Part shown: positions 50,001-55,311 of the stretch, one piece after another
Layout of the letters: each line of letters opens with the position of its first letter
Position numbering within the stretch: position 1 is the first letter of the stretch
NCBI RefSeq assembly: GCF_002002885.1
Contig: NZ_CP019510.1
Location: 4,464,001 to 4,528,000 of the forward strand
Direction of reading: 5' to 3'
DNA: 64,000 bases
From: Janthinobacterium sp. LM6
GTDB taxonomy: Bacteria; Pseudomonadota; Gammaproteobacteria; Burkholderiales; Burkholderiaceae_D
Notes under the pieces: generated by a model
The model's database searches: none
Told to the model about the DNA's origin: nothing
Seen by the model: the letters and a program-made list of their open reading frames with translations, nothing else
Translations under genes and position numbers: made by a program

Positions 50001-51060
50001 CCGGCTGCTCTCGGTTCGCCACCGGCGTGCCGAGTACGATATCGCTGGCGCCGCTATAGCGCGACAGCAAGGCACTCAAGGCCGCGTGCAGGCCCATGAA
50101 CAACGTGGCCCCATGTTCGCGGCACACCACGCGCAGCCGGCTGCTCACTTGCGTATCGAGCCGGCTGTGCAGCAACGCACCCTCGAAGCTCTGCTGCGCC
50201 GGACGCGGATGGTCCAGCGGCAGGCTGTGCACTTCCGGCAAGGAGGCCAGCTTCTGCTGCCAGTACACCAGTTGCTGCGCATGGCGCGCCTGTTGCGGCG
50301 CGGCACGCTGCCAGTGGGCGTAGTCCGCATACTGGACCGGCAGCGCCTGCCAGTCCGGCGCCCTGTCCTCAACCAGCGCCGCGTACGCTTCGCAGAATGC
50401 CGTGACCGCGATCACGCCCGACCAGCCGTCCGACGCAATATGGTGCAGCACCAGCACCAGCACATGGCGCTGCGGGGCCAGGCGCAGCAATTGCGCGCGC
50501 AATGGCAACTCGCAGCGCAGATTGAACGGCCGCCCCACTTCCGCTTCGATGGCCGCAGCCAGTGCCGTCTCATCTTCCACCGCCAGCACCGGCAGGGCCA
50601 AGGTGGCCACTTCCTGCACTTCCTGCCATGCCTGATCGCCATCGCTGGCATAGGTCGTGCGCAGCACTTCATGGCGCTGCACCACCAGCAGCAGCGCCTG
50701 CTGCAGCAGCGCCACATTCAACTCGCCCCGCAGTTCGAGTACCGTCGGCATATGGTATTGCACGCTCGCCCCGTCACCCATCTGGTCGATCAGCCACAGG
50801 CGCTGCTGGCCATGCGACAACAGCGCCCGTCCGGGCCCGCGGCGCAAGATGGGCGCATCCTGGCTCAGCGCTTCGTCGCGCGCGCTGCCAAGAAGCACCA
50901 TCAACTCCTCTTTGTGGGCACGAATTGCCGCACTGAGCGCCGCGGTAATCACTCCCGGCGGCGCTGCTGTCTTCAAGCGGCCATCCTCCACATAGACGCG
51001 TCCACCCAGGCGAACCAATTCAGTAACAATACTCAGTGCGTTCTTCATATAACTCTTCAA
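35077..51060 (-). CDS. Giant nonribosomal peptide synthetase, five modules (NRPS-A)
   Basis: 5327 residues. Order: TubC-type docking domain (about 5-58), then C-A-PCP five times, with no epimerase and no terminal thioesterase. C1 has HHIASDG at 206-212. Carrier serines lie at about 1076, 2128, 3180 (GGHSLLAM), 4229 (GGDSIR) and 5281 (GGDSLL). Modules 1-3 repeat every 1052 residues. Binding-pocket residues read by alignment to PheA give DVGEVGTIDK for A1-A3, closest to the known ornithine code DVGEIGSIDK, and DFWNVGMVHK for A4 and A5, a threonine code. C5 is of a different lineage (PLTQLQEGMVFH; HHHAILDGWS). The docking domain implies an upstream NRPS partner, probably NRPS-B. The product is likely a cationic peptide ending in two threonine-derived residues. 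How it is released is not evident. Confidence 0.95.
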   Translation of the reverse strand: MKSYMKNALSIVTELVRLGGRVYVEDGRLKTAAPPGVITAALSAAIRAHKEELMVLLGSARDEALSQDAPILRRGPGRALLSHGQQRLWLIDQMGDGASVQYHMPTVLELRGELNVALLQQALLLVVQRHEVLRTTYASDGDQAWQEVQEVATLALPVLAVEDETALAAAIEAEVGRPFNLRCELPLRAQLLRLAPQRHVLVLVLHHIASDGWSGVIAVTAFCEAYAALVEDRAPDWQALPVQYADYAHWQRAAPQQARHAQQLVYWQQKLASLPEVHSLPLDHPRPAQQSFEGALLHSRLDTQVSSRLRVVCREHGATLFMGLHAALSALLSRYSGASDIVLGTPVANREQPEIAGLIGFFVNTLVLRAELSEEMSFSALLQQCRQTNLEAYANQQLPFDRLVEALQPQRSLSYSPLFQVMLSLQNNEEESGSLPGLTVSSLATQHRTAQFDLTLDAEEAVDGLQLSWEYSTDLFDAATVARFAASFAFLLSAMLEQLDAPIASLSCLPPAERSRLLALSGRDLAGSTSPLLPERCARVARLHPDLVAVEDGVTSLSYGELEARSNRLAHALLQRGVGRDDFVAFCVGRSVLLPVAALGIMKAGVAYIPLTAEVPAARVADIITDAKVRWLIADGEQRHLLSGCGATVLDLAELLADETVPDTAPALVLQPQQLAYATFTSGTTGRPKGVMIEHGGLAAIGAAWDEVYQLDMQGDRWLQMANANFDVFAGDLVRTLGFGNTLVICPRAVLLDAQALAAWLHDERITAAEFVPAVLRELCTYLEESASSAPPMRLVVVGSDSWYGADQARVRAAFGVAIRLMNTYGVTEATIDSSYHEGQETEQGMVPIGRPFAGSCLYVLDAALALVAPGVKGELCIGGPGVARGYLGLPELSAEKFVRDPYSPSAGARLYRTGDLARIRADGVIELVGRADNQIKLRGFRIELGEIETALLQMAGIRQAVVTVYESQAGEKRLAAYVVADAHTWSADAVRAQLASTLPDYMVPTALMCLAALPVTSNGKIDRKALPAPTIAAEQAFVAPATACELWLADVWSSLLKPGRPVSAVDNFFALGGHSLLAMRVIAKVRQERQATLPIAAVFEAQTLAALALRIEQAGPAEVQPIVRYGAARVPLSHGQQRLWLIDQMGGGASVQYHMPMALELGGELNVALLQQALLLVVQRHEVLRTTYASDGDQAWQEVQEVATLALPVLAVEDETAMAAAIEAEAERPFNLRCELPLRAQLLRLAPQRHVLVLVLHHIASDGWSGAIAVDEWCEAYAALVEGRAPDWQALPVQYADYAHWQRAAPQQARHAQQLVYWQQKLASLPEVHSLPLDHPRPAQQSFEGALLHSRLDTQVSSRLRVVCREHGATLFMGLHAALSALLSRYSGASDIVLGTPVANREQPEIAGLIGFFVNTLVLRAELSEEMSFSALLQQCRQTNLEAYANQQLPFDRLVEALQPQRSLSYSPLFQVMLSLQNNEEESGSLPGLTVSSLATQHRTAQFDLTLDAEEAVDGLQLSWEYSTDLFDAATVARFAASFAFLLSAMLEQLDAPIASLSCLPPAERSRLLALSGRDLAGSTSPLLPERCARVARLHPDLVAVEDGVTSLSYGELEARSNRLAHALLQRGVGRDDFVAFCVGRSVLLPVAALGVMKAGAAYIPLTAEVPAARVADIITDAKVRWLIADGEQRHLLSGCGATVLDLAELLADETVPDTAPALVLQPQQLAYATFTSGTTGRPKGVMIEHGGLAAIGAAWDEVYQLDMQGDRWLQMANANFDVFAGDLVRTLGFGNTLVICPRAVLLDAQALAAWLHDERITAAEFVPAVLRELCTYLEESASSAPPMRLVVVGSDSWYGADQARVRAAFGVAIRLMNTYGVTEATIDSSYHEGQETEQGMVPIGRPFAGSCLYVLDAALALVAPGVKGELCIGGPGVARGYLGLPELSAEKFVRDPYSPSAGARLYRTGDLARIRADGVIELVGRADNQIKLRGFRIELGEIETALLQMAGIRQAVVTVYESQAGEKRLAAYVVADAHTWSADAVRAQLASTLPDYMVPTALMCLAALPVTSNGKIDRKALPAPTIAAEQAFVAPATACELWLADVWSSLLKPGRPVSAVDNFFALGGHSLLAMRVIAKVRQERQATLPIAAVFEAQTLAALALRIEQAGPAEAQPILRRGPGRAPLSHGQQRLWLIDQMGGGASVQYHMPMALELGGELNVALLQQALLLVVQRHEVLRTTYASDGDQAWQEVQEVATLALPVLAVEDETAMAAAIEAEAERPFNLRCELPLRAQLLRLAPQRHVLVLVLHHIASDGWSGAIAVDEWCEAYAALVEGRAPDWQALPVQYADYAHWQRAAPQQARHAQQLVYWQQKLASLPEVHSLPLDHPRPAQQSFEGALLHSRLDTQVSSRLRVVCREHGATLFMGLHAALSALLSRYSGASDIVLGTPVANREQPEIAGLIGFFVNTLVLRAELSEEMSFSALLQQCRQTNLEAYANQQLPFDRLVEALQPQRSLSYSPLFQVMLSLQNNEEESGSLPGLTVSSLATQHRTAQFDLTLDAEEAVDGLQLSWEYSTDLFDAATVARFAASFAFLLSAMLEQLDAPIASLSCLPPAERSRLLALSGRDLAGSTSPLLPERCARVARLHPDLVAVEDGVTSLSYGELEARSNRLAHALLQRGVGRDDFVAFCVGRSVLLPVAALGIMKAGVAYIPLTAEVPAARVADIITDAKVRWLIADGEQRHLLSGCGATVLDLAELLADETVPDTAPALVLQPQQLAYATFTSGTTGRPKGVMIEHGGLAAIGAAWDEVYQLDMQGDRWLQMANANFDVFAGDLVRTLGFGNTLVICPRAVLLDAQALAAWLHDERITAAEFVPAVLRELCAYLEESASSAPPMRLVVVGSDSWYGADQARVRAAFGVGIRLMNTYGVTEATIDSSYHEGQEAEQGMVPIGRPFAGSCLYVLDAALALVAPGVKGELCIGGPGVARGYLGLPELSAEKFVRDPYSPSAGARLYRTGDLARIRADGVIELVGRADNQIKLRGFRIELGEIETALLQMAGIRQAVVTVYESQAGEKRLAAYVVADAHTWSADAVRAQLASTLPDYMVPTALMCLAALPVTSNGKIDRKALPAPTIAAEQAFVAPATACELWLADVWSSLLKPGRPVSAMDNFFALGGHSLLAMRVIAKVRQERQATLPIAAVFEAQTLAALALRIEQAGPAEVQPIVRYGAARVPLSHGQQRLWLIDQMGGGASVQYHMPMALELGGELNVALLQQALLLVVQRHEVLRTTYASDGDQAWQEVQEVATLALPVLAVEDETALAAAIEAEAERPFNLRCELPLRAQLLRLAPQRHVLVLVLHHIASDGWSGAIAVDEWCEAYAALVEDRAPDWQALPVQYADYAHWQRAAPQQARHAQQLVYWQQKLASLPEVHSLPLDHPRPAQQSFEGALLHSRLDTQVSSRLRAVCREHGATLFMGLHAALSALLSRYSGASDIVLGTPVANREQPEIAGLIGFFVNTLVLRAELSEEMSFSALLQQCRQTNLEAYANQQLPFDRLVEALQPQRSLSYSPLFQVMLSLQNNEEESGSLPGLTVSSLATQQRTAQFDLMLNVEEDEDGLQLSWEYSTDLFDAATVARMAGSFVCLLEDALANPQRALDTLLLMAPAERERLLEPGRATQSPAPAQCLHQLFAAQALATPQAVALTDGERHWTYAELEAASNQLAHRLLAAGAAPGTRIGLCLERSGEVVQAILAILKCGAAYVPLDPIYPAERIAYMLDDAAVTLVVAQVATRASAGAGVVVLLDDAADGAWPAHAPQVAMSATAQAYVIYTSGSTGKPKGVMVSHANVARLLTSTEGWFGFGAADTWCLFHSYAFDFSVWEIWGALLHGGRLVVVPRAVAQSTPEFYQLVHEQGVTVLNQTPTAFYAFMEEDRQVQAPLALRWVVFGGEALALDKLLPWFELHADTAPQLVNMYGITETTVHVTYRAISRADAQANRGSLIGRPIPDLTLWLLDRHGEPVPTGVVGELCVGGSGVAEGYLNRPELTAERFVPHPALAAGERLYRSGDLARMTADGELEYLGRGDHQVKIRGFRIELGEIESALRGCEGVDDAVVLAGKGSAGQVRLVAYVLNAQAAIDSTPLRAQLGQSLPDYMVPSIFTAVAAWPLTANGKLDVKALPDARESFQVEYLAPRTELEVKLAAIWAEILELEQVSVTANFFAQGGDSIRAVRLIARCGQDGFALAVRDLFAYQSIELMANAISSRSTAITHVAADAGPFSLLTPEERVLMDLARYEDGYPLTQLQEGMVFHNQRDGDYLIIDSVKLERPWSESALQEALTGMMARHEILRTVFDYDIGDRPLQLVLRDAPLPLHVHDWRHLGATESEAKFATWYECQVANTAVFDGKEPLWRIDVHCVSDAVFHYTLIHHHAILDGWSVSSFNTELFQRYLEVQRLLPETERTSLPPYRHYVAEELASLADPKARAFWEKMIASATLPTWEAGKRFSAQSAHVDLSTRGEQLRALCARLGVAPRTVLLAVYLKVLAFLNGAESITSSVTGHGRLEVAGADRSLGLFLSTLPICTSVDQSSWSVLISAVDSELQQAWNYRHYPVSQLQRDSGVDLSAALFNYTDFHVYDGVNGDGISGMDTFEVTNYRLLCHWTHDPRRGQLNLSISADAGLYSTEALQRVMINFERALDAALIYTDEPVWTASLMAPAERERLLDLGRATQSPAPSQCLHQLFAAQALATPQAVALTDGERHWTYAELEAASNQLAHRLLAAGAAPGTRIGLCLERSGEVVQAILAILKCGAAYVPLDPIYPAERIAYMLDDAAVTLVVAQVATRASAGAGVVVLLDDAADGAWPAHAPQVAMSATAQAYVIYTSGSTGKPKGVMVSHANVARLLTSTEGWFGFGAADTWCLFHSYAFDFSVWEIWGALLHGGRLVVVPRAVAQSTPEFYQLVHEQGVTVLNQTPTAFYAFMEEDRQVQAPLALRWVVFGGEALALDKLLPWFELHADTAPQLVNMYGITETTVHVTYRAISRADAQANRGSLIGRPIPDLTLWLLDRHGEPVPTGVVGELCVGGSGVAEGYLNRPELTAERFVPHPALAAGERLYRSGDLARMTADGELEYLGRGDHQVKIRGFRIELGEIESALRGCEGVDDAVVLAGKGSAGQVRLVAYVLNAQAAIDSTPLRAQLGQSLPDYMVPSIFTAVAAWPLTANGKLDVKALPQPERDEERAYEAPQGDVEQELSDVWTALLKVDRVGRNDHFFSMGGDSLLAMRFASHCRKAGLPIAVRDIFVAPTIQMLAVRVINSRAAVTQEE
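35360..36848 (-). repeat. Duplicated adenylation domain A5
   Basis: Partner copy of the A4 segment. Both sides stop at the domain edges: the N-terminal hinge near the LFAAQAL motif and the A10 lysine motif (NGKLDVKALP), after which the carrier domains are unrelated in sequence. Confidence 0.9.
38516..40004 (-). repeat. Duplicated adenylation domain A4
   Basis: About 1.49 kb of A4 seems identical in DNA to A5 at 35360-36848, again at an offset of 3156 bp. The identity ends in a single A/C difference (36849 versus 40005) and then diverges. It suggests very recent duplication or gene conversion of the adenylation domain alone, since the C and PCP domains beside it differ. Confidence 0.9.
40165..50830 (-). 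repeat. 3156-bp tandem module repeat in NRPS-A (about 3.4 copies)
   Basis: Segments at 40677, 43833, 46989 and 50145 are spaced exactly 3156 bp apart and are near-identical in DNA, including third codon positions. The repeat covers C1-A1-PCP1 through most of C4, and breaks off at the very end of C4 (about 40165). The PCP-C linkers alternate between two versions (ILRRGPGRA, IVRYGAARV), suggesting duplication of a two-module block. Confidence 0.9.
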
Positions 51061-51165
51061 AAGTGTATAGATATCCTTCCCGGCTGCGGAAGGGACATGG
51101 TGATTTTTTCAGCGGCTGTGCGTATCGGGGCTGCGGCGTAGTACCGTCTTTTTCTTAGTGGCTTA

Positions 51166-51565
51166 TCATTCCATCACAGTTATCGCGTCGTCCACGGGTT
51201 GCTCCTGCCCGTTCACCGCCTGCAGGCCCGGATCGACCAGCGCTGCCATTTCCCATGCGGTCGAGTGCATGCACATATCCCGGATCAACAGAGGCGTCGA
51301 GCCGTTCCAGGCAGCGGGTGACAAAGCGCACCGCAAACAAAGATTGCCCGCCCGGTTCGAAGAAAGTACTGCTCCGGCCTGGAATCGAACCGAGTTGCAG
51401 CAATTCACGCCGAATATCGGCCATCACGCGTTCAGGCGATGTCTGCAATTCCCCTTTATCGCCCCACTCAAACACAGGATCGGGCAATACGGCCTCGACC
51501 TCTTGCAAAATGATGTCTTGTTGAGTGGGTGAAAGATGGAATATGGTAGTTGCTGGACTGATCAT
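51166..51565 (-). pseudogene. Remnant of an NRPS C-terminus (carrier domain with frameshift)
   Basis: From 51565 the frame reads a short stretch and then a carrier domain (VMADIRRELLQL, FFEPGGQSLFAVRFVTRC) that aligns with the end of NRPS-B (LVASLWQELLQL, FFELGGHSLLGVRFVTRC). At about 51300 the frame shifts by one. The continuation LLIRDMCMHSTAWEMAALVD aligns with LAIKDLFMHATVWEMGAWID, and even the last residues (AITVME) resemble the NRPS-B tail (MTVTEW). The adenylation domain that should precede it is missing. The remnant lies 94 bp before the NRPS-A start, the place where a partner NRPS would end. Confidence 0.82.
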
Positions 51566-52114
51566 ATGTTATTAGCAATACTCAATAAGCCGCCTAATGC
51601 GGAAAAATGAACGAGAATCGAAACGAGCTTACTCAAAAATTGGCGCGAGCAGACTCCGCACGAAGAACAGTGCTTTTCGATACGAATGGATTTTTATAAC
51701 GAAAGTGAAGTTCGGAAATATATGATTGAATCGACACAGACCATGCCGATATCACCCCATTTTTTCTCCCTACTACAACATCGTGAAACTTTTTGCGACG
51801 GTTGCTGTAAATACAATCTTACGCTAATTACTACAAAAGTGTAAGCAATAATTTTCTAAAGATAAATTTCATTTCATGCGCAAGAATATAATAAGAATAT
51901 ATCTTTCACCCCATGTATTGATGGGGTTTGCATACATTGTTTTTCAGTGATCTTGATAGCCTTGGCCGATGCGGCGAAGCGAACGGCACATCTGAAAATC
52001 ATATACCGTTCTATATAGCGCGCCCTGCGAAATTGGCTGAAATTCTCTACCGCCGTCAAAGAATAAAATAGCGATAAGCTGTCAACCTTCCGTAGCTCTT
52101 CCCCGCAAATATTT
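51566..52114. other. AT-rich intergenic region without recognisable gene
   Basis: About 550 bp that are much more AT-rich than the surroundings. Small open frames occur (for example 51874-52059 minus), but none has a ribosome binding site or recognisable product. It lies between the two halves of the NRPS cluster and probably holds the promoter for the minus-strand genes on its left. Confidence 0.5.
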
Positions 52115-52819
52115 CTACCATGCGAAAATAGTCAGCACTGTCTTAGGATCGAAATACCGAAAATATGCAATCCAGCTGGTTCCAGGCATGAAACGAGACG
52201 ACAAAATTTGATTAACCTCGAACGTGACCTGCATAGTTTCAATACATATGTTTTTCACAGTAACTGCTCCGAAGTCAAAATAATGCCCAACCTCTGAAAA
52301 AACTGCTTTGAAAAAGCTCTCCTTGACCGAGAACACGATGGTAAGCAATTCTTCAAAAGACAAGGTGAACAATCCTGTCCTTAAGTAGGCAAGTTCACGC
52401 GGCGAGACGCTGATTTCGAGGACTGCGTCTATCGCTTCGTGCTCAATGGTGCCTTCTATATCGATACCAATGCCGCTGAACACATAACTCGACGATGCGA
52501 CGGCAGCCGCAAACTCGTGATTGTGTGTGATGCTGCCTACGACATGCCCGGGCCAGACCGGTTCACGCTGTCTCCCAGTGCCCACATCACAGCGCGTTAC
52601 ATTCAAAGCATTCAACGCAAACTTGGCACACAGACGGCCATAAAAGTACTCTGCTTGACGCTTCACCACACTTCTAGCAATTGTCGACGGAAGTGTGATT
52701 GCTTCCGATATAAATGACTCTTGAGAAAAACTAGCTGGATCGTAATGAATCAAGAATATTTTTGCAGTCTCATTACCAAGCTGAATCTCCATTATCGAAT
52801 CTTCTGTAGCCAAAATCAT
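52115..52819 (-). CDS. 4'-phosphopantetheinyl transferase (Sfp/EntD type)
   Basis: A 234-residue enzyme that moves phosphopantetheine from CoA to carrier domains, activating the NRPS. The three family motifs are present: PVWPGHVVGSITHNHEFAAA (motif with SITHN), SGIGIDIEGTIEHEAI (magnesium site GIDIE) and FSVKESFFKAVF (KES). ATG 52819 is used; ATG 52792 is possible. Last gene of the tailoring run; it lies 119 bp after the acylase gene. Confidence 0.93.
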   Translation of the reverse strand: MILATEDSIMEIQLGNETAKIFLIHYDPASFSQESFISEAITLPSTIARSVVKRQAEYFYGRLCAKFALNALNVTRCDVGTGRQREPVWPGHVVGSITHNHEFAAAVASSSYVFSGIGIDIEGTIEHEAIDAVLEISVSPRELAYLRTGLFTLSFEELLTIVFSVKESFFKAVFSEVGHYFDFGAVTVKNICIETMQVTFEVNQILSSRFMPGTSWIAYFRYFDPKTVLTIFAW

Positions 52820-52938
52820 GGTTTCCGCGTTCTCGACAAATTATGAGTTAACTTTTTTCTGCAACGTGCCACGATTGCCACCGCAATTATCCGCTCCACA
52901 AACCAGGTACCGTTGGTACGCGATGCTTGGCTCGTCCG

Positions 52939-55311
52939 TCATTGTGTTGTCAACGTCAATTGATAATGGGTCTTTCCCGGCAACAAAGAACGCGAATTTC
53001 CCTGCAACCAGTCCTTATGGCCAGCAAGAAAGTAGGTGGAAAGTGGATGTCCGCTTTGGCCGCCTGGCATATTAAACAGACCTTGCTCTTCCCGTCCCGG
53101 CGACACTACTAAGCGTTCGGACTGACCGAAACTAGGTCCACTGACGCGAGGCATGTCATCATCTCCAGGTACCGCCTCCTCCGGCACGGCCAGCCAAAAA
53201 GAACCAAATGGCAAGGCTGCTGCTAAGGGATGCCTAATTTCGAGCCGATTTCGCTTTCCCCATGTCGAGTTAGCTAATGTCTCGCCCTGCGCACTTAGAC
53301 GGAGGATCGCCAGATCAACCGCTGCTAGTTCGACACTTTCCCAGCTTCGCCCCTGCGCCAGCCATCCTGCTGGCCGTCGCCGTAACAGATTCAGACTTAA
53401 TTCACCCCAACGCCTATTGGCCATTTCAAAACTCATGCCGGGAACTAAAGAGGCCATCTGCGCATCGGCATAACCATATAATTCATCGTAAATCGCCTGA
53501 TAATATGCGCGCGTCAAACGGTACCCTACAGAATTGGCTTCAGCCCGGTTATCCCACGCCGTTTCAAGCAGGCGCCGGAATTCTGCACGTGCCGGGTGGC
53601 CCGCTGTTACGGAGGCAGGCAACGCTGACAGGGCCTGCGCCCGCCAAGCTCCCATATACCCTGCCGATGTATCCAGGGCAACTGCCATTACATCGGTTTC
53701 GTTTGCTTGATGCAAAGTAGTTAGGCTGTCGCGAATGCGTTGCGCCCGCACCCCCAAATCGGCACCGCCGTCGCCGAGTTTCGCATAGTCGGGACCTGCA
53801 AGTTGGCGATTATTGGCGTTCCACAGGATGCCGTTGACCGGATTGATTACCGTCGGATACTCCGCACTGTGCAACAGTTGAGTCCAGCCGTATCCATCAT
53901 TATCAATATAGGGATATGTGGCAGAATTCACTGCCAGCCTTTTTGGCAAGGGGCCGGCAATACTCCACCCGATCTGCCCCACACTATCCACAACCGTGAT
54001 GTTTTGGGAGGGCATACCAGCCTTCGCGGCGAAGACTGTGGCTTCTCCGACATTTTTCGCAGACTCCAAATGAAAAAGGCGTAGATTTACAGCGTGCGGA
54101 TCCGAAGCTATCCAATGCACAGCATAATGGCGTCCGGCAAGTTCACGTACGGGTCCAAATGGCGTTTCCAATACCGTTAGCCGAATGGCATCGTCACCTT
54201 TGATCTCGATCAATTCCTCGTGTGCGATAGCACTATGCCAAGTGGCGCCAATCTTGAAACGGCGTTTATCGGTCGGATCGGAACGCACTTCAACCAGGTC
54301 CAGATAGTCACCGTAGCTGTTCGTCATGCCCCACGCGACTAAACCATTGCTTCCCACCGCAAACAATGGGACACCGGGCAAAGTCAATCCTATGACGCGG
54401 CGCATTTCCCCGTCGACTGGATAACGCATAGCAACGCGATACCAGGTATTCGGCAGGCCCAGATCTAAATGCATGTCGTTGGCGAGAATGGCGCGGCCAT
54501 CAGCAGTGCGTGTACCAGCCACCGCCCAGCTATTGCTGCCGACTGCTGGCACATGAACAGTACCTCCGCCAGTCCCTCTACGGCCAAGCCATGCTGGTGC
54601 GGATTTGGGTATTGTTGGCAGCTGCATATCCGCCGGCACCATATCTAAGGTCGCTTCGAAATTGCTATTCTCATTCATCAACAGCGCCAACTGGTCTGCC
54701 GTCGTGTTCTCCTTGATCCAACCGCGCGCGAACTCGCGCGGCTCCTGACTGGACTGAAGCACCAAGTACATCGCCCACATGACCAGCAGACTATCTTCAG
54801 CCAGCCATGCTTTAGGTGCCTCGCGCAATGCCAGATACTCAAATGGCCTTACCGTGAGGCGCGCCAGACCTTCGTTGACTCCTAACACGTAACGTGACAG
54901 CATCAGCCGCTCTGCCGGTTCTAAGCTATTCACTGCGGCCTGGGCGCGCGTACGGAAGCGGAAGCGCCGCCGATCCATGTCGTCGGCCAGCGCATCAGCA
55001 CCGAGCAGGGCTGATAATTCGCCTGCCGCAGCGCGACGTAGCAAATCCATCTGAAAAAAGCGCTCTTGCGCATGCAGAAATCCCATTGCATACGCACCGT
55101 CATTTCGATCCTCCGCGTTAACGGTCGGAACACCATCGACATCACGTGTGATCTGTACGTCCGCCGATAACCCGGCCGCATGCACTCGCCCATCCAACAA
55201 AGGCAAGCTACCTCGCATGCCCAAGAAAATCGCAAGCAGCGCAAGCGTCAACATAGCCAACAGCAGCAACGCCCAAACAAGCGGGCGTCGCGCCCATTGC
55301 TGCCCGCGCAT
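52939..55311 (-). CDS. Penicillin acylase family Ntn hydrolase
   Basis: A 790-residue protein with one N-terminal membrane segment (VWALLLLAMLTLALLAIFLG) and then the acylase alpha domain (ITRDVDGVPTVNAEDRNDGA, GFLHAQERFFQMDLLRRAA). The self-cleavage site and nucleophile are likely Gly/Ser in AVGSNSWAVAG. The beta chain has AILANDMHLDLGLPNTWY and, near the end, FNMPGGQSGHPLSTYF. In pyoverdine synthesis the related PvdQ removes a fatty acyl chain in the periplasm. The gene begins on the stop of the hydroxylase (TAATG overlap), so a role in trimming an acylated precursor peptide is likely. Confidence 0.9.
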   Translation of the reverse strand: MRGQQWARRPLVWALLLLAMLTLALLAIFLGMRGSLPLLDGRVHAAGLSADVQITRDVDGVPTVNAEDRNDGAYAMGFLHAQERFFQMDLLRRAAAGELSALLGADALADDMDRRRFRFRTRAQAAVNSLEPAERLMLSRYVLGVNEGLARLTVRPFEYLALREAPKAWLAEDSLLVMWAMYLVLQSSQEPREFARGWIKENTTADQLALLMNENSNFEATLDMVPADMQLPTIPKSAPAWLGRRGTGGGTVHVPAVGSNSWAVAGTRTADGRAILANDMHLDLGLPNTWYRVAMRYPVDGEMRRVIGLTLPGVPLFAVGSNGLVAWGMTNSYGDYLDLVEVRSDPTDKRRFKIGATWHSAIAHEELIEIKGDDAIRLTVLETPFGPVRELAGRHYAVHWIASDPHAVNLRLFHLESAKNVGEATVFAAKAGMPSQNITVVDSVGQIGWSIAGPLPKRLAVNSATYPYIDNDGYGWTQLLHSAEYPTVINPVNGILWNANNRQLAGPDYAKLGDGGADLGVRAQRIRDSLTTLHQANETDVMAVALDTSAGYMGAWRAQALSALPASVTAGHPARAEFRRLLETAWDNRAEANSVGYRLTRAYYQAIYDELYGYADAQMASLVPGMSFEMANRRWGELSLNLLRRRPAGWLAQGRSWESVELAAVDLAILRLSAQGETLANSTWGKRNRLEIRHPLAAALPFGSFWLAVPEEAVPGDDDMPRVSGPSFGQSERLVVSPGREEQGLFNMPGGQSGHPLSTYFLAGHKDWLQGNSRSLLPGKTHYQLTLTTQ

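Noticed and set aside
35077..51060. CRISPR or satellite-like array suggested by the regular repeats
   Set aside because: The repeats are 3156-bp coding modules of an NRPS, without spacers.
51874..52059. Small minus-strand ORF of 61 codons in the AT-rich gap
   Set aside because: No ribosome binding site and no recognisable similarity. Too short to support as a gene.
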